Below, one piece after another: positions 16,906-25,417 of a stretch of 64,000 bases of DNA (position 1 is the first letter of the stretch; each line of letters opens with the position of its first letter). A program made the translations under genes and the position numbers. The notes under the pieces were generated by a model. The model was not told the origin of the DNA. It saw only the letters and a program-made list of their open reading frames with translations, and did not search any database. The DNA is from Rickettsiales bacterium (GTDB lineage Bacteria; Pseudomonadota; Alphaproteobacteria; Rs-D84): contig JAIRUP010000012.1 in assembly GCA_031254335.1 (NCBI GenBank), forward strand, positions 43,532 through 107,531. Reading direction: 5' to 3'.

Positions 16906-18495
16906 ATGAATATGTGGCAATTATACGAAGACGCCGTTGCGAAGGCGCCGAACAATATCTTCATAGCCCGCGAGGGGATTCCCTATGCGCGCTTTTTGGA
17001 GGATATAAAGGCCCGCGCGGTCGCGTTGAAAAAAATGGGCGTCAAGTCCGGCGACAATGTCGGCGTCTTGTCGCACAATATAAAGGAATTCCCGCAGACG
17101 CTTTTCGCGCTTTGGGGCCTTGGCGCGCGCGCCATGCTTATGGACACGAACCTTACCCGCTTCGAGTATGAGAACATGCTTGAAAGGGCGGGCGCGAAGT
17201 TCGTCGTCTGCGAGAAGAATTATATCTTCAATTCGGACAAGGGCGTCGTCTTCTACGACATAAAGACGCCGGAAGTCGTGAACAGGGAAAGCTATGAATT
17301 CGTCCCCGAGGAAGTCGCGGATGCGGACATAGCGACGCTTTCTTTCACAAGCGGCTCCACCGGCACGCCGAAAATCGTGCCGCTTACGCACTTCAATTTG
17401 GTGCAGACCGCGCGCTCCATCGACGACATGAGGGATTACATATCGAACGGCGACATGCTTTACGGATTCCTTCCGATGTATCATGTCTACGGCTTCGCGG
17501 TCGAGCTTTTGGCGGCCTTGCACTTCCAATGCTCCATCCTGTTGCAGCCCTCGGTCAACCCGAAGGAAATCATGTCGGATTTGGAAAACTTCAAGCCGCA
17601 TGTCATTCCGGCCGTCCCCAGGTTGTTCGAGGTTTTCCGCACCAAGATTATCGAAACCTTCAAGGCGCAAAGGATGTGGTGGTTCGCCGGCTTCGTGCTT
17701 CGCAGGCAGAAGACGCTGAAACTGTTCGGCCTTGGCTTTTTGGTCCGCGCCATCCAGGAGCCGGTCCATCAGAAGTTCGGCGGGCGCGTCAAGCTGCTTA
17801 TCGGCGGCGGCGCGGCGACCAAGCCCGAGGTGGAATTGTTCTATAAAAGGTTCGGGTTCAACTTCATACAGGGCTATGGGCTGACCGAAACCGTGGGACC
17901 CATTTGCATCAGCATTCCGTGGGACAAGAGGCTTCCGTTTTCCATCGGCGCGCCGCTTACGAACAACACCTACGAAATCCGCGGCAAGAACGCGGACGGC
18001 GTCGGCGTCCTTTGGCTGAAAGGCAATTCGGTGTTCGGCGGATACCTGAACAACGACGCGGCCAACGCGGAGAGTTTCGACGACAAGGGCTTTTTCAACA
18101 CGGGCGACCTGGTGACGCTTGACAGGAACGGAGAGCTGCATTTCCAGGGAAGGAAAAAGCAGGTTGTCGTCCTGGACAGCGGCAAGAATGTCTATCCCGA
18201 CGAGCTGGAAGGCCTTTTCATGCAGATTCCCGGCGTCAAGAATGTCGCCGTCTTCGAGCATAAGGTAAAGGACAAGACCGTCGTCTACGGCGTGTTCCAG
18301 GCGGAGCCGGGCCTTTGCCTTGCCGATTTGGAAAAGGGCATAAGGAAGCAGAACGCCAGGGTCGCGTCCTATAAATGGTGCACGCACTTTGCGATGACGG
18401 AAGAGGACCTTCCGACGACTTCGACCACCAAGGTCAAGCACCACGAGGTGAAGGACCGCCTTGAATCCGGCAAATACCCCGTCAGGAAAGAATAA
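16906..18495 (+). CDS. AMP-dependent acyl-CoA/acyl-ACP synthetase
   Basis: Activates a carboxylic acid, probably a fatty acid, through an acyl-adenylate. P-loop motif SFTSGSTGTPKIVPLTH near residue 160, GYGLTET near residue 345, the TGD motif (FFNTGDL) near residue 405 and hinge GRKKQVV, then the C-terminal lysine region TSTTKVKHHEV. 529 aa. The start is set at the ATG right after the conserved leader; the frame extends upstream without a good ribosome binding site. Exact substrate unknown. Confidence 0.85.
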   Translation: MNMWQLYEDAVAKAPNNIFIAREGIPYARFLEDIKARAVALKKMGVKSGDNVGVLSHNIKEFPQTLFALWGLGARAMLMDTNLTRFEYENMLERAGAKFVVCEKNYIFNSDKGVVFYDIKTPEVVNRESYEFVPEEVADADIATLSFTSGSTGTPKIVPLTHFNLVQTARSIDDMRDYISNGDMLYGFLPMYHVYGFAVELLAALHFQCSILLQPSVNPKEIMSDLENFKPHVIPAVPRLFEVFRTKIIETFKAQRMWWFAGFVLRRQKTLKLFGLGFLVRAIQEPVHQKFGGRVKLLIGGGAATKPEVELFYKRFGFNFIQGYGLTETVGPICISIPWDKRLPFSIGAPLTNNTYEIRGKNADGVGVLWLKGNSVFGGYLNNDAANAESFDDKGFFNTGDLVTLDRNGELHFQGRKKQVVVLDSGKNVYPDELEGLFMQIPGVKNVAVFEHKVKDKTVVYGVFQAEPGLCLADLEKGIRKQNARVASYKWCTHFAMTEEDLPTTSTTKVKHHEVKDRLESGKYPVRKE

Positions 18496-18513
18496 TAAAA
18501 AAGGAAGCGCGGC

Positions 18514-19017
18514 ATGATTGAACGCACTCTTGTAATCTTGAAGCCGGACGCGGTGCGAAGGAAATTGTGCGGGAGAATCGTGTCGCGCTTCGAAGACGCG
18601 GGCCTGGACATCGTGGCGGCGAAATTTTTCGCGCCGTCAAAGGAGCTTCTGAACAAGCACTATTCCAATTCGGACGAATACATAATGTCGCTGGGGCGGA
18701 AGAACCTTGGAGGCTCGGCCGATGACGCCGCCGCGATGAAGCAGGGGCGCGTCGTCTATGCCAGGCTGATGGACTATATATCCGGCGATGTCATGGCGAT
18801 GGTCTTGGAAGGCAACGAGGCTGTGAAAATCGTGCGGAAACTTTGCGGCCCGACGGAGCCTTTTTCGGCGGACCCCGGGACAATCCGCGGACAGTTCGCA
18901 ATCGACTCCTATGATTTGTCCAACAAAGAGGAAAGGGCGTGCCGCAACCTTATGCACGCGTCCGGCACGGCTGACGAGGCGAAGTCCGAAATCGCCCTTT
19001 GGTTCCCCGGACTTTGA
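18514..19017 (+). CDS. ndk: nucleoside diphosphate kinase
   Basis: Transfers the gamma phosphate between nucleotides through a phospho-histidine. N-terminal TLVILKPDAV, GPTEPFSADPGTIRG, and the active-site region NLMHASGT, where the usual Gly-Ser-Asp after His is Ala-Ser-Gly. 167 aa, about 25 longer than the standard enzyme because of an inserted segment around residues 45-70. AAGGA lies upstream of the ATG. Confidence 0.9.
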   Translation: MIERTLVILKPDAVRRKLCGRIVSRFEDAGLDIVAAKFFAPSKELLNKHYSNSDEYIMSLGRKNLGGSADDAAAMKQGRVVYARLMDYISGDVMAMVLEGNEAVKIVRKLCGPTEPFSADPGTIRGQFAIDSYDLSNKEERACRNLMHASGTADEAKSEIALWFPGL

Positions 19018-19020
19018 TGT

Positions 19021-19863
19021 TTATCTCTGTCTTTCGTTGAATTCTTTCTGCCACTTGTCGGCGTTGAACAGCAGGTGTTCTATCTTGCCCGGGTCGGATT
19101 CGCCGCCGGTCATTGCCCCGCCGCGCGAGCAGATGTCGATTTTTTCGATTTGCCCGCCCAGCTTGCCGGCAAGGCGGGTAAGCGCGAATCCGATGTTGTG
19201 CGGCGCGATTCCGCCGCACCATGCTTCCGGAAAAATAGCCGCGGCGATTCTGTTCATGTCTTGCGGGCGGCCTTCCTCGGGGCCGACAATCCAGTTGTCG
19301 AAGGCGTTGTCGAACACAAGGGCTTTCACATAGCCCTTGTATTTGGAATTGTGTTCGGGCGCGAAAATCTTTTGGTTTATGAAGCCGGCCGTCAAAGTGG
19401 CGTGCAGCACTATGTAATAGTCGGAATTCGTGTGGCGGGGGCCGCTGGGATTCGCCCTGGTGTTCGCCATATCGATGAATTTATCCGCGCTCCAATTCTG
19501 TTTTTGCAGGTCGGACAGGGTGTTGATGTTGTATATTACCTTGTCGGTGTTGTCGCCGATGGTCGTCCAAATGCCGCATTTGTTGTAATCGAAGTCGTCG
19601 CGGAACACGGCGCAGTATCCGTGGTTCAGGTGCGCGGCGGTGTCGTATCTCCCGGGGCCCTTGGGTTTTCTAAGGTTCAGTTCTTTAAGAAGCGCGATTC
19701 TGGGCTTGTCGTCGATTCCCGGATTTCCGTTTTCCGGGCTGCCGTAAAGCTCGACGCCGAATGATATGTTCAGGTCCGGGAAATTCTTGCGAAGTTTCAG
19801 CAGGTCCGAAATGTCTATGTTCGGGGTGATTTCGGCGATTTCGATTCGTCCAATCTTGCGCAT
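19021..19863 (-). CDS. hypothetical protein, 280 aa
   Basis: Not recognised. Soluble, no signal peptide; alternating alpha and beta segments (RIEIAEITPNID, ISFGVELYGSPENG, DYYIVLHATLTAG) could fit a TIM-barrel-like or amidohydrolase-like fold, but no catalytic motif is secure. It lies 12 bases after a 72-aa gene and probably forms an operon with it. Confidence 0.5.
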   Translation of the reverse strand: MRKIGRIEIAEITPNIDISDLLKLRKNFPDLNISFGVELYGSPENGNPGIDDKPRIALLKELNLRKPKGPGRYDTAAHLNHGYCAVFRDDFDYNKCGIWTTIGDNTDKVIYNINTLSDLQKQNWSADKFIDMANTRANPSGPRHTNSDYYIVLHATLTAGFINQKIFAPEHNSKYKGYVKALVFDNAFDNWIVGPEEGRPQDMNRIAAAIFPEAWCGGIAPHNIGFALTRLAGKLGGQIEKIDICSRGGAMTGGESDPGKIEHLLFNADKWQKEFNERQR

Positions 19864-19875
19864 GGAGTTCTCCTT

Positions 19876-20094
19876 TTATCTATACAGGCTTGACCCGAAT
19901 TTGGTTTTCTGCGTGTATTGGGATATGATTTTGCTTTCGGACATCCGGGCCGTTATGACCAGGGGAACGCCGTTGTAGGTCGCGTGAACCTCGGCGTATG
20001 CGCCCGCTTTCTTGGCCATCTTGGCGGAATCTTTCGCGACTTTTTCTATCGTGTTGTCGATGCCGAATTCCGCTTCGACTATTTTCGTTTTCAT
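19876..20094 (-). CDS. small hypothetical protein, 72 aa
   Basis: Soluble, Lys- and Ala-rich, beginning MKTKIVEAEFGI, with a short helix (KVAKDSAKMAKKAGAY) followed by beta-like segments. A ribosome binding site AAGGG precedes the ATG. Upstream partner of the 280-aa gene; function unknown. Confidence 0.5.
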   Translation of the reverse strand: MKTKIVEAEFGIDNTIEKVAKDSAKMAKKAGAYAEVHATYNGVPLVITARMSESKIISQYTQKTKFGSSLYR

Positions 20095-20150
20095 GATTTA
20101 TCCCTTTTGGGCATATTATCATAAGGCTATTGTTTGTCAATAATAAAAAA

Positions 20151-21347
20151 CTATCTGTTGCACAATCCGTGCCGGCAGATTTTCACGCTGACGGTCCCGG
20201 AAAACAGTATGCACGCCGTCATCGCCAGCAGGTAATATTTCAGCCATTCGATATGCCCTGAAAAACCGATTGTGAACAGAACCAGCAGGCTGAGGATTCG
20301 CCCCGTATCAAGGGCCATTTCGCCGGCGACGAAAAACTCCGCGCGGCTGTCCTTTTGGACGCAGGCGGAATTCGACGCGTTCATGAAATTCGTGTCCGCG
20401 ATATTGTTTATGAAATTCAGCGCGGTGGCGACGGACAGCTGATAGATTACGAAAGTTACGGCCCCGGCCCACCCGGCGAATCCTATTGCGGCGGCTCCGA
20501 TTAAAATGTTCGAGAACAGGAGAATCTTCGGAAACATTTTGGGCCTGCCGAATCTTCCGAACAGGAAGTTCGCCGCGATGGCGACGCCGGCGAAGGCCGA
20601 TGTCAGGATTCCGAGCTTCAAGTTCGATTGGAATATATAAACTATATACATGGTAAGGACGATTCCAAGGGGGCCGTATTGGGAGAAGCCGCCGAGGAAT
20701 TCCACAAGATAAACGCGGCGGATAAGGATGGACCGCTTGGCGCTCGACACAAAGCACGCCAGCCCGAATTTCTTGTCGGAAACATTCCTGCTGCGGAGAA
20801 AGAACGAAAGGAAAAATTCCAAAACCAGGAACGCGCACATCGCGGCCGCCATTTCCTCGTATGAGCCGACGGTTATGAAAATGCCGAGCAGGGCCGGAGT
20901 CATAACGGAAACGATTCCGCCGACCATGTTCCTGTATCCGATGAAGGGCGCCATAAGCCTTTTCTTTATCTTCTCGCCGACTATGATGTTCAGCGGGCAG
21001 TGTCGGAACGCCATCGCGAGCCCGTAGACCGCGCCGAATATTGCGATATAAGGCGATATTGTGTCCTGGAATAGCGCGATTGCGGACAGGCAAAGAAACT
21101 GGATTATGATGCTGAGCCGATATACAAGCATCTTGTTTTTGCGCTTCACATAGTCGGCGAGCAGCAGGAATCCGATTGTGATTGCGGCATAGAACGCGAT
21201 GTTGTAGATTGAAAGGGCGACGGCTTCGTTCTGCGAAATCTGCATGATGTAGGCGATTAGGAATGTTCCGAAAAATGTCCCGACGATTGAATGAATCGCG
21301 CTTAGCATAATCAGGATTTTCGCTTCGGAATTTAGGCGCAGTTTCAA
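20151..21347 (-). CDS. MFS-type transporter, 398 aa
   Basis: Twelve hydrophobic segments and the cytoplasmic basic loop LLADYVKRKNK between helices 2 and 3, in the place of the MFS loop motif. Inner-membrane carrier of unknown substrate, perhaps a drug or metabolite exporter. It resembles the truncated MFS gene at the left edge in general layout only. Confidence 0.75.
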   Translation of the reverse strand: MKLRLNSEAKILIMLSAIHSIVGTFFGTFLIAYIMQISQNEAVALSIYNIAFYAAITIGFLLLADYVKRKNKMLVYRLSIIIQFLCLSAIALFQDTISPYIAIFGAVYGLAMAFRHCPLNIIVGEKIKKRLMAPFIGYRNMVGGIVSVMTPALLGIFITVGSYEEMAAAMCAFLVLEFFLSFFLRSRNVSDKKFGLACFVSSAKRSILIRRVYLVEFLGGFSQYGPLGIVLTMYIVYIFQSNLKLGILTSAFAGVAIAANFLFGRFGRPKMFPKILLFSNILIGAAAIGFAGWAGAVTFVIYQLSVATALNFINNIADTNFMNASNSACVQKDSRAEFFVAGEMALDTGRILSLLVLFTIGFSGHIEWLKYYLLAMTACILFSGTVSVKICRHGLCNR

Positions 21348-21376
21348 GGTATGTCCTTTTATTGATAGGAATCATA

Positions 21377-22081
21377 TCATATTTTTTTAGAAATCGCAAA
21401 GCGGATGTCTTCTGTCGCAAGGGGCAGGTTGCGCATTCCCTGGCCCACGGGATAATAAACCGGGAAGACGGGAAACTCCGCGCCGCCGATTTTTTTGACC
21501 AGATGTTTCTTTCGCATTTCGGAAACCTTGACGGCGCGGCCCAATAATAAAGAGCTTGCCTGGTTGCCGAACGCGATTATTTTTTTCGGGCGAACCGCAA
21601 GGATTTCTTGTTCAAGAAGCCCAAGGTATTCGCGGAATACCGAATCGGAAACATGGGCCGCGTCGTCCTTGGTGCATTTGCCCAGGTTGGTTATATAAAC
21701 TTTGCCGCGTGCGATTTCGCCATAAACCGTTTCCGCGAAACCATAGTCCCAGGCCGAAGGCCGCCTGCGCAGAATTTCTTGCAGGGTTTCGTCCGACAAA
21801 ACGCCGACGGCATTCATAAGTTTCCAGGTGTTCTTCGTCCCAATCCAAGGGGCTTTCAGGCCCTTCCATGTTTTGCGGCTTGCGATATTCTTGCCGGTCG
21901 GGTTCATAAAGATGAAGCAAATGTCGGGATTATCGATACAGCCCGCGCCGTATATGCTGTCCAAATTGACGGAGCCGTGCTTCCGCTGCAATTTGTCGAA
22001 TTCCCCGTGAAGCGCGTCGATTTGCATTTTCATGTTCGGATTATATGCGAATATGCCCGCGCGCGCTAGGGGTTTTGTCAT
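21377..22081 (-). CDS. uracil-DNA glycosylase superfamily-like protein
   Basis: Start chosen at 22081, where ATG overlaps the upstream stop as ATGA. The protein has ICFIFMNPTGKN near residue 45, in the place of the glycosylase active-site loop, then KVYITNLGKC and KIIAFGNQASSLLLG, which fit the beta-strand/loop pattern of the superfamily. 234 aa. Catalytic residues differ from classical UDG, so substrate and activity are uncertain. Confidence 0.5.
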   Translation of the reverse strand: MTKPLARAGIFAYNPNMKMQIDALHGEFDKLQRKHGSVNLDSIYGAGCIDNPDICFIFMNPTGKNIASRKTWKGLKAPWIGTKNTWKLMNAVGVLSDETLQEILRRRPSAWDYGFAETVYGEIARGKVYITNLGKCTKDDAAHVSDSVFREYLGLLEQEILAVRPKKIIAFGNQASSLLLGRAVKVSEMRKKHLVKKIGGAEFPVFPVYYPVGQGMRNLPLATEDIRFAISKKI

Positions 22082-22500
22082 CTGCTTTTGTAAAGTTCGG
22101 GATAGAATCTTTTGCCGACAATCTCGGCCATCGTTTTGCATTTGCATTTTCCGGCGGCCAGTTGTCCATAGCAGTATTTTATCCGCTCATAGGCGTCGGA
22201 ATTCGCTTCGCGAATGTCTTTTTCGGGGCCCGTATGGCACATGAAGGCGTGGCCGGGGATTTCAAGAATTTTCACATTGAGCAATACCTTGTATGGGGCT
22301 CCGTCCGACGGTATGATATGCTCGTAGTTGACTTGTATCTGGAAACGGGAAATGCACCTTCCCGCGAGAGGATTGCTGAATTCCTTCACGAAAGTTTCGG
22401 CCTCGGCTTCGGACAGGTGTCCCAGGACTTCGGTGAAACTCGGCGCGCTTCTGGCTGTTTTGTGCAGTATTACGGGGACTGATTTTTCATTTTTATCCAT
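22078..22500 (-). CDS. hypothetical Cys-containing protein, 140 aa
   Basis: Start set at ATG 22500 with AAGG eight bases upstream; a GTG nine bases earlier is less likely. Soluble. The C-terminal half has CYGQLAAGKCKCK, a possible metal or redox cluster. A good promoter (TTGACA, 16 bp, TAATAT) lies upstream on this strand. Coupled by ATGA to the UDG-like gene. Function unknown. Confidence 0.55.
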   Translation of the reverse strand: MDKNEKSVPVILHKTARSAPSFTEVLGHLSEAEAETFVKEFSNPLAGRCISRFQIQVNYEHIIPSDGAPYKVLLNVKILEIPGHAFMCHTGPEKDIREANSDAYERIKYCYGQLAAGKCKCKTMAEIVGKRFYPELYKSR

Positions 22501-22564
22501 GGCGAACACCTTTGTCTAATCAATAACGATATTACCAATAAGCGCGTGTTTGTCAAGGATTATT

Positions 22565-22700
22565 AAGGGACAACTGGATGTGCTCGGCCTTCGGCCTGCG
22601 CGGAATTCGTTCCCGTCCGCTGTCGCGGACTGCGCTCGCCTTCGGCTCGCTAACTCATTGTCGAACCGCTCGCTTCGCTCATGGTCCGACCATTCGACCC
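22565..22700 (-). repeat. tRNA-3'-end palindromic element behind tRNA-Gln
   Basis: Read in the tRNA direction: after the terminator comes GGTTCGACAATGAGTTAG, a set of GC-rich hairpins, ACGAAT-x-C-x-GCGCAGGC, GGCCGAAGGCC and GAGC, then ATCCAGTTGTCCC. The last part copies the 3' end of tRNA-Gln (ATCCAGTTGCCCC). The same blocks in the same order lie behind tRNA-Arg at 57095-57230. Confidence 0.7.
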
Positions 22701-22710
22701 GTATCAGATA

Positions 22711-22734
22711 ATAAAAACCGCCCCTTTCGGGGCG
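22711..22734 (-). terminator. terminator of tRNA-Gln
   Basis: CGCCCC-GAAA-GGGGCG stem followed by a T-rich run on the minus strand, about 12 bases after the tRNA CCA end. Confidence 0.75.
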
Positions 22735-22745
22735 TTTTCATTATC

Positions 22746-22819
22746 TGGTTGGGGCAACTGGATTCGAACCAATACTAGCGGAGTCAGAGTCCGATGTTCT
22801 ACCGTTAAACTATGCCCCA
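22746..22819 (-). tRNA. tRNA-Gln (CTG)
   Basis: Acceptor TGGGGCA/TGCCCCA with the U1:A72 pair usual in tRNA-Gln, anticodon loop CTCTGAC (CTG), T-loop TTCGAAT, encoded CCA. Confidence 0.95.
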
Positions 22820-22864
22820 ATATGTGTTTTGCCAAAGTCGCGCCGTAGCGCGAGCGAAGGCGGA

Positions 22865-23428
22865 TTATTTCGCCCTTTCGATGTATTCAAGGGTTTCCGT
22901 ATTCACTACAATCTTTTCGCCTTGTTCGATAAAGGTCGGAACCGACACGCGGACGCCGTTGTCCAAAACCGCGGGCTTGCCCGAGCCGCTGGCCGTCTGG
23001 CCTTTCAGCGCGGGTTCCGTGTCCGCGACGGTCAGGACGACCGTCTTGGGCAGGGTAATCGACATCGGCTGGCCTTCGATGAAGTGCGCGACGACTTCCA
23101 TTTCGGGCGCAAGGAACTTCGTCTGCTCGCCCAAATTGTCGTTGGAAAGGGTGAACTGCTCGAACGAGCCCAAATCCATGAAATAGGAATCCGTGCCGTC
23201 GGAATAAAGGAAATTGGCCTTTATGTCTTCGGCCATCAGTTTCTCGACCGAGTCCTCTGAACGGAAGCGTTCGTTCCCCTTGCTGCCGGTGTCGATGTTT
23301 TTCATCTCGACCTGCATGAAGGCGCCGCCCTTGCCGGGCTTGACCTTGGTGAATCCCGTGACGACATAGCGCGCCCCGTTGTGGAGAATCACCCATCCGT
23401 TTCTGATTTCGTTTGCGCCGAATTTCAT
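22865..23428 (-). CDS. efp: elongation factor P
   Basis: Rescues ribosomes stalled on polyproline. KOW-like N-terminal domain with the tip lysine in KPGKGGAF near residue 33, followed by the two OB domains; the C-terminal VSVPTFIEQGEKIVVNTE is the family signature. 187 aa, normal. Fifteen bases downstream of rpsD on the same strand, so likely co-transcribed. Confidence 0.96.
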   Translation of the reverse strand: MKFGANEIRNGWVILHNGARYVVTGFTKVKPGKGGAFMQVEMKNIDTGSKGNERFRSEDSVEKLMAEDIKANFLYSDGTDSYFMDLGSFEQFTLSNDNLGEQTKFLAPEMEVVAHFIEGQPMSITLPKTVVLTVADTEPALKGQTASGSGKPAVLDNGVRVSVPTFIEQGEKIVVNTETLEYIERAK

Positions 23429-23443
23429 GCGGACACCTCTTGA

Positions 23444-24067
23444 TTATCTGGAATAATACTCGACCACGAGTTCGGGGTTCATCTGGACCGGATACGGCAC
23501 ATCGTCGAGCGCGGGCTTTCTGATGAAGTTCGCCGAGAACGCCATCGAATCCACCGACACATAGTCGCAGAAGTTCCGCTCCGGGCTTTCAAGGGCGGTG
23601 ACGACCAGCGGCATCTGCTTCGCCTTTTCGGAAACAGTTATGATGTCGCCGGCGCGGACTTGATAGGACGCGATTTTGACGCGCTTGTCGTTGACGCGGA
23701 TATGCCCGTGGCTTACCAGCTGGCGGGCGGCGAAAACGGTCGGGGCCAGTTTTGCGCGATACACGACGGCGTCAAGGCGCGATTCCAAAAGGCCGATGAT
23801 GTTCTGGACGGTGTCGCCCTTCATGTTGGAGGCTTCCAGGTAATAGCTGCGGAATTTCTTCTCGCCGATGTTGCCGTAGTATCCTTTGAGGGTCTGCTTG
23901 GCTTTCAGCTGGCGGCCGTAATCCGAAGGATTTCCATTGCGGGCGGTCGGGCCGTGCTGTCCGGGCTTGTATTTCCGTGAATTGAAGGAAGAGTTGGCGC
24001 GCCCCCAAAGGTTCATTCCCAAGCGGCGGTCTATTTTTTTCTTGTTGTTAAGGCGTTTTCCAGCCAT
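23444..24067 (-). CDS. rpsD: 30S ribosomal protein S4
   Basis: Primary 16S rRNA-binding protein. N-terminal KIDRRLG and YKPGQHG, then the S4 RNA-binding motif ([29 protein letters not shown]) in the middle. 207 aa, normal. ATAGGAG precedes the ATG. A GC-rich hairpin sits about 30 bases upstream in the leader. Confidence 0.97.
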   Translation of the reverse strand: MAGKRLNNKKKIDRRLGMNLWGRANSSFNSRKYKPGQHGPTARNGNPSDYGRQLKAKQTLKGYYGNIGEKKFRSYYLEASNMKGDTVQNIIGLLESRLDAVVYRAKLAPTVFAARQLVSHGHIRVNDKRVKIASYQVRAGDIITVSEKAKQMPLVVTALESPERNFCDYVSVDSMAFSANFIRKPALDDVPYPVQMNPELVVEYYSR

Positions 24068-24250
24068 TTTATGCTCCTATGGTTTTTTATTGGTGCCGGG
24101 CGTCGGGCAGACGCCTTATCATATATATTAGCCATAGGGCTTTACATATTTAATCAGGTCTGATTGCCTAGCCCGGGGATTTTATGGCACAAATCCGCAA
24201 AAATCAAGAAAAAAGTTGATTTTTGGGAAGGATAAGGTTAAACTTGCCCA
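24068..24250 (-). promoter_or_regulatory. rpsD leader with hairpin; A/T-rich palindrome further up
   Basis: GGCGTC / GACGCC stem (24099-24115) lies in the rpsD leader and could take part in S4 autocontrol. AAAAATCAA / TTGATTTTT (24199-24224) is a further inverted repeat between rpsD and the oppositely transcribed tRNA-His. No clear promoter was identified. Confidence 0.3.
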
Positions 24251-24255
24251 TCTAT

Positions 24256-24333
24256 GGCGGATGTAGCTCAGTTGGTTAGAGCGCCAGTTTGTGGTACTGG
24301 ATGTCGCGGGTTCAAATCCCGTCATTCGCCCCA
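24256..24333 (+). tRNA. tRNA-His (GTG)
   Basis: Anticodon loop TTGTGGT (GTG), acceptor GCGGATG/CATTCGC, with G at position -1 facing C73, encoded CCA, T-arm GCGGG TTCAAAT CCCGT. The encoded G-1:C73 pair is the canonical bacterial form. Confidence 0.95.
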
Positions 24334-24409
24334 TTTAGTCTTATTACTTGACAAACCGTGATTCCTCGTCTATTTTGTGTCAAACAACAATAAACAGGAA
24401 GAAAATCAC

Positions 24410-25303
24410 ATGACAGCACTCGCGCAGCAATCTTATGAAATAAACGGCGACAAGGTCGAGCTTATGGCCGAGTCGGAAAATCAAACGGTTTCGTTCAAGG
24501 CCGCGACCGCCAACAAAACCGCAGGCCAAATTTTCCAGGAATTCACGACGACGGACAAGACTGTCGGATTCGACAAGGACTTCGCAAGCATGCTTTTGCC
24601 CGGTATTCTGGACATCGCCAAAGAGGGCGCGATTGAGCGCGTCGATTGCTTCGACCCGAACAACGGCAGGTTGAAGTCGTCCGAATATCTTGTCGCGCCT
24701 TTGGGCGACGGCACGCGCGAACCCTGCGTCCTTGCCGTCCAATACGACGAAAAGGGTGCCGAGAAAAGCTGGTCCGGCCGCCTTTACGCCTTGCAGCTGA
24801 ACCAAAAGATGGTGAAGAAAATACTGGAAGTCATAAAGTCTCGCAACTGCTCGCAAACGGCCGTCCGCGGCGGCGGCAAGGGAACCAGCCATCCGGCGCG
24901 CATCAATTATGCGTATCCCGAAAAGAAGGTTGTTTATGTGCCGCTTAGCCGGATGATAGAGCTGGGCGTGGATGAGAATCCGGCGGGCGCATCCATGAAA
25001 TGCGTTTCCACGACCACATCGACGGTCAGCGTGAAAACGCCGGTCGGCGACATATACGCCAAGCAAACCATAACTGTCCGCGCTTCGGACAACGGGACCG
25101 AGCATTCATTGGCCTATGAAGGCACAATCGGCGGAAACAAGCAGAGCCAGTCCGTGGCCGAGCTTTTGTTCCACAAGCTTGCGGATAAAATACAGGAAGT
25201 CCGCGAAGCCGCCGACCCGGATTATAAGGAAAAGTTCGAGGCCGAGCTTACAAGCAGGATTGCCGAAACCATTCTGAAAAAAACGCAGCAGGCCGAAAGA
25301 TAA
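24410..25303 (+). CDS. hypothetical protein, 297 aa
   Basis: Not recognised. Start set at ATG 24410 with AGGAAG upstream; the GTG at 24377 is unlikely. Soluble, no signal peptide. The N-terminal part is beta-rich, the middle has SQTAVRGGGKGTSHPARINYA, and the C-terminal 60 residues are a charged helix (AELLFHKLADKIQEVREAA). Follows tRNA-His by 76 bases. Confidence 0.6.
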   Translation: MTALAQQSYEINGDKVELMAESENQTVSFKAATANKTAGQIFQEFTTTDKTVGFDKDFASMLLPGILDIAKEGAIERVDCFDPNNGRLKSSEYLVAPLGDGTREPCVLAVQYDEKGAEKSWSGRLYALQLNQKMVKKILEVIKSRNCSQTAVRGGGKGTSHPARINYAYPEKKVVYVPLSRMIELGVDENPAGASMKCVSTTTSTVSVKTPVGDIYAKQTITVRASDNGTEHSLAYEGTIGGNKQSQSVAELLFHKLADKIQEVREAADPDYKEKFEAELTSRIAETILKKTQQAER

Positions 25304-25417
25304 TAAAAGCGCGCGGCCCGGAACCTCGGCATTTATTTCTTCTTTTTTATTGCCAAAAATTATGATATAATACCTTTGAGAGAGCTGTGTCGAAGAAGCC
25401 CAACAAAGGATTATACA

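Noticed and set aside
19021..19863. Assignment as phosphoribosylanthranilate isomerase or amidohydrolase
   Set aside because: Strand pattern is suggestive but no catalytic motif could be placed.
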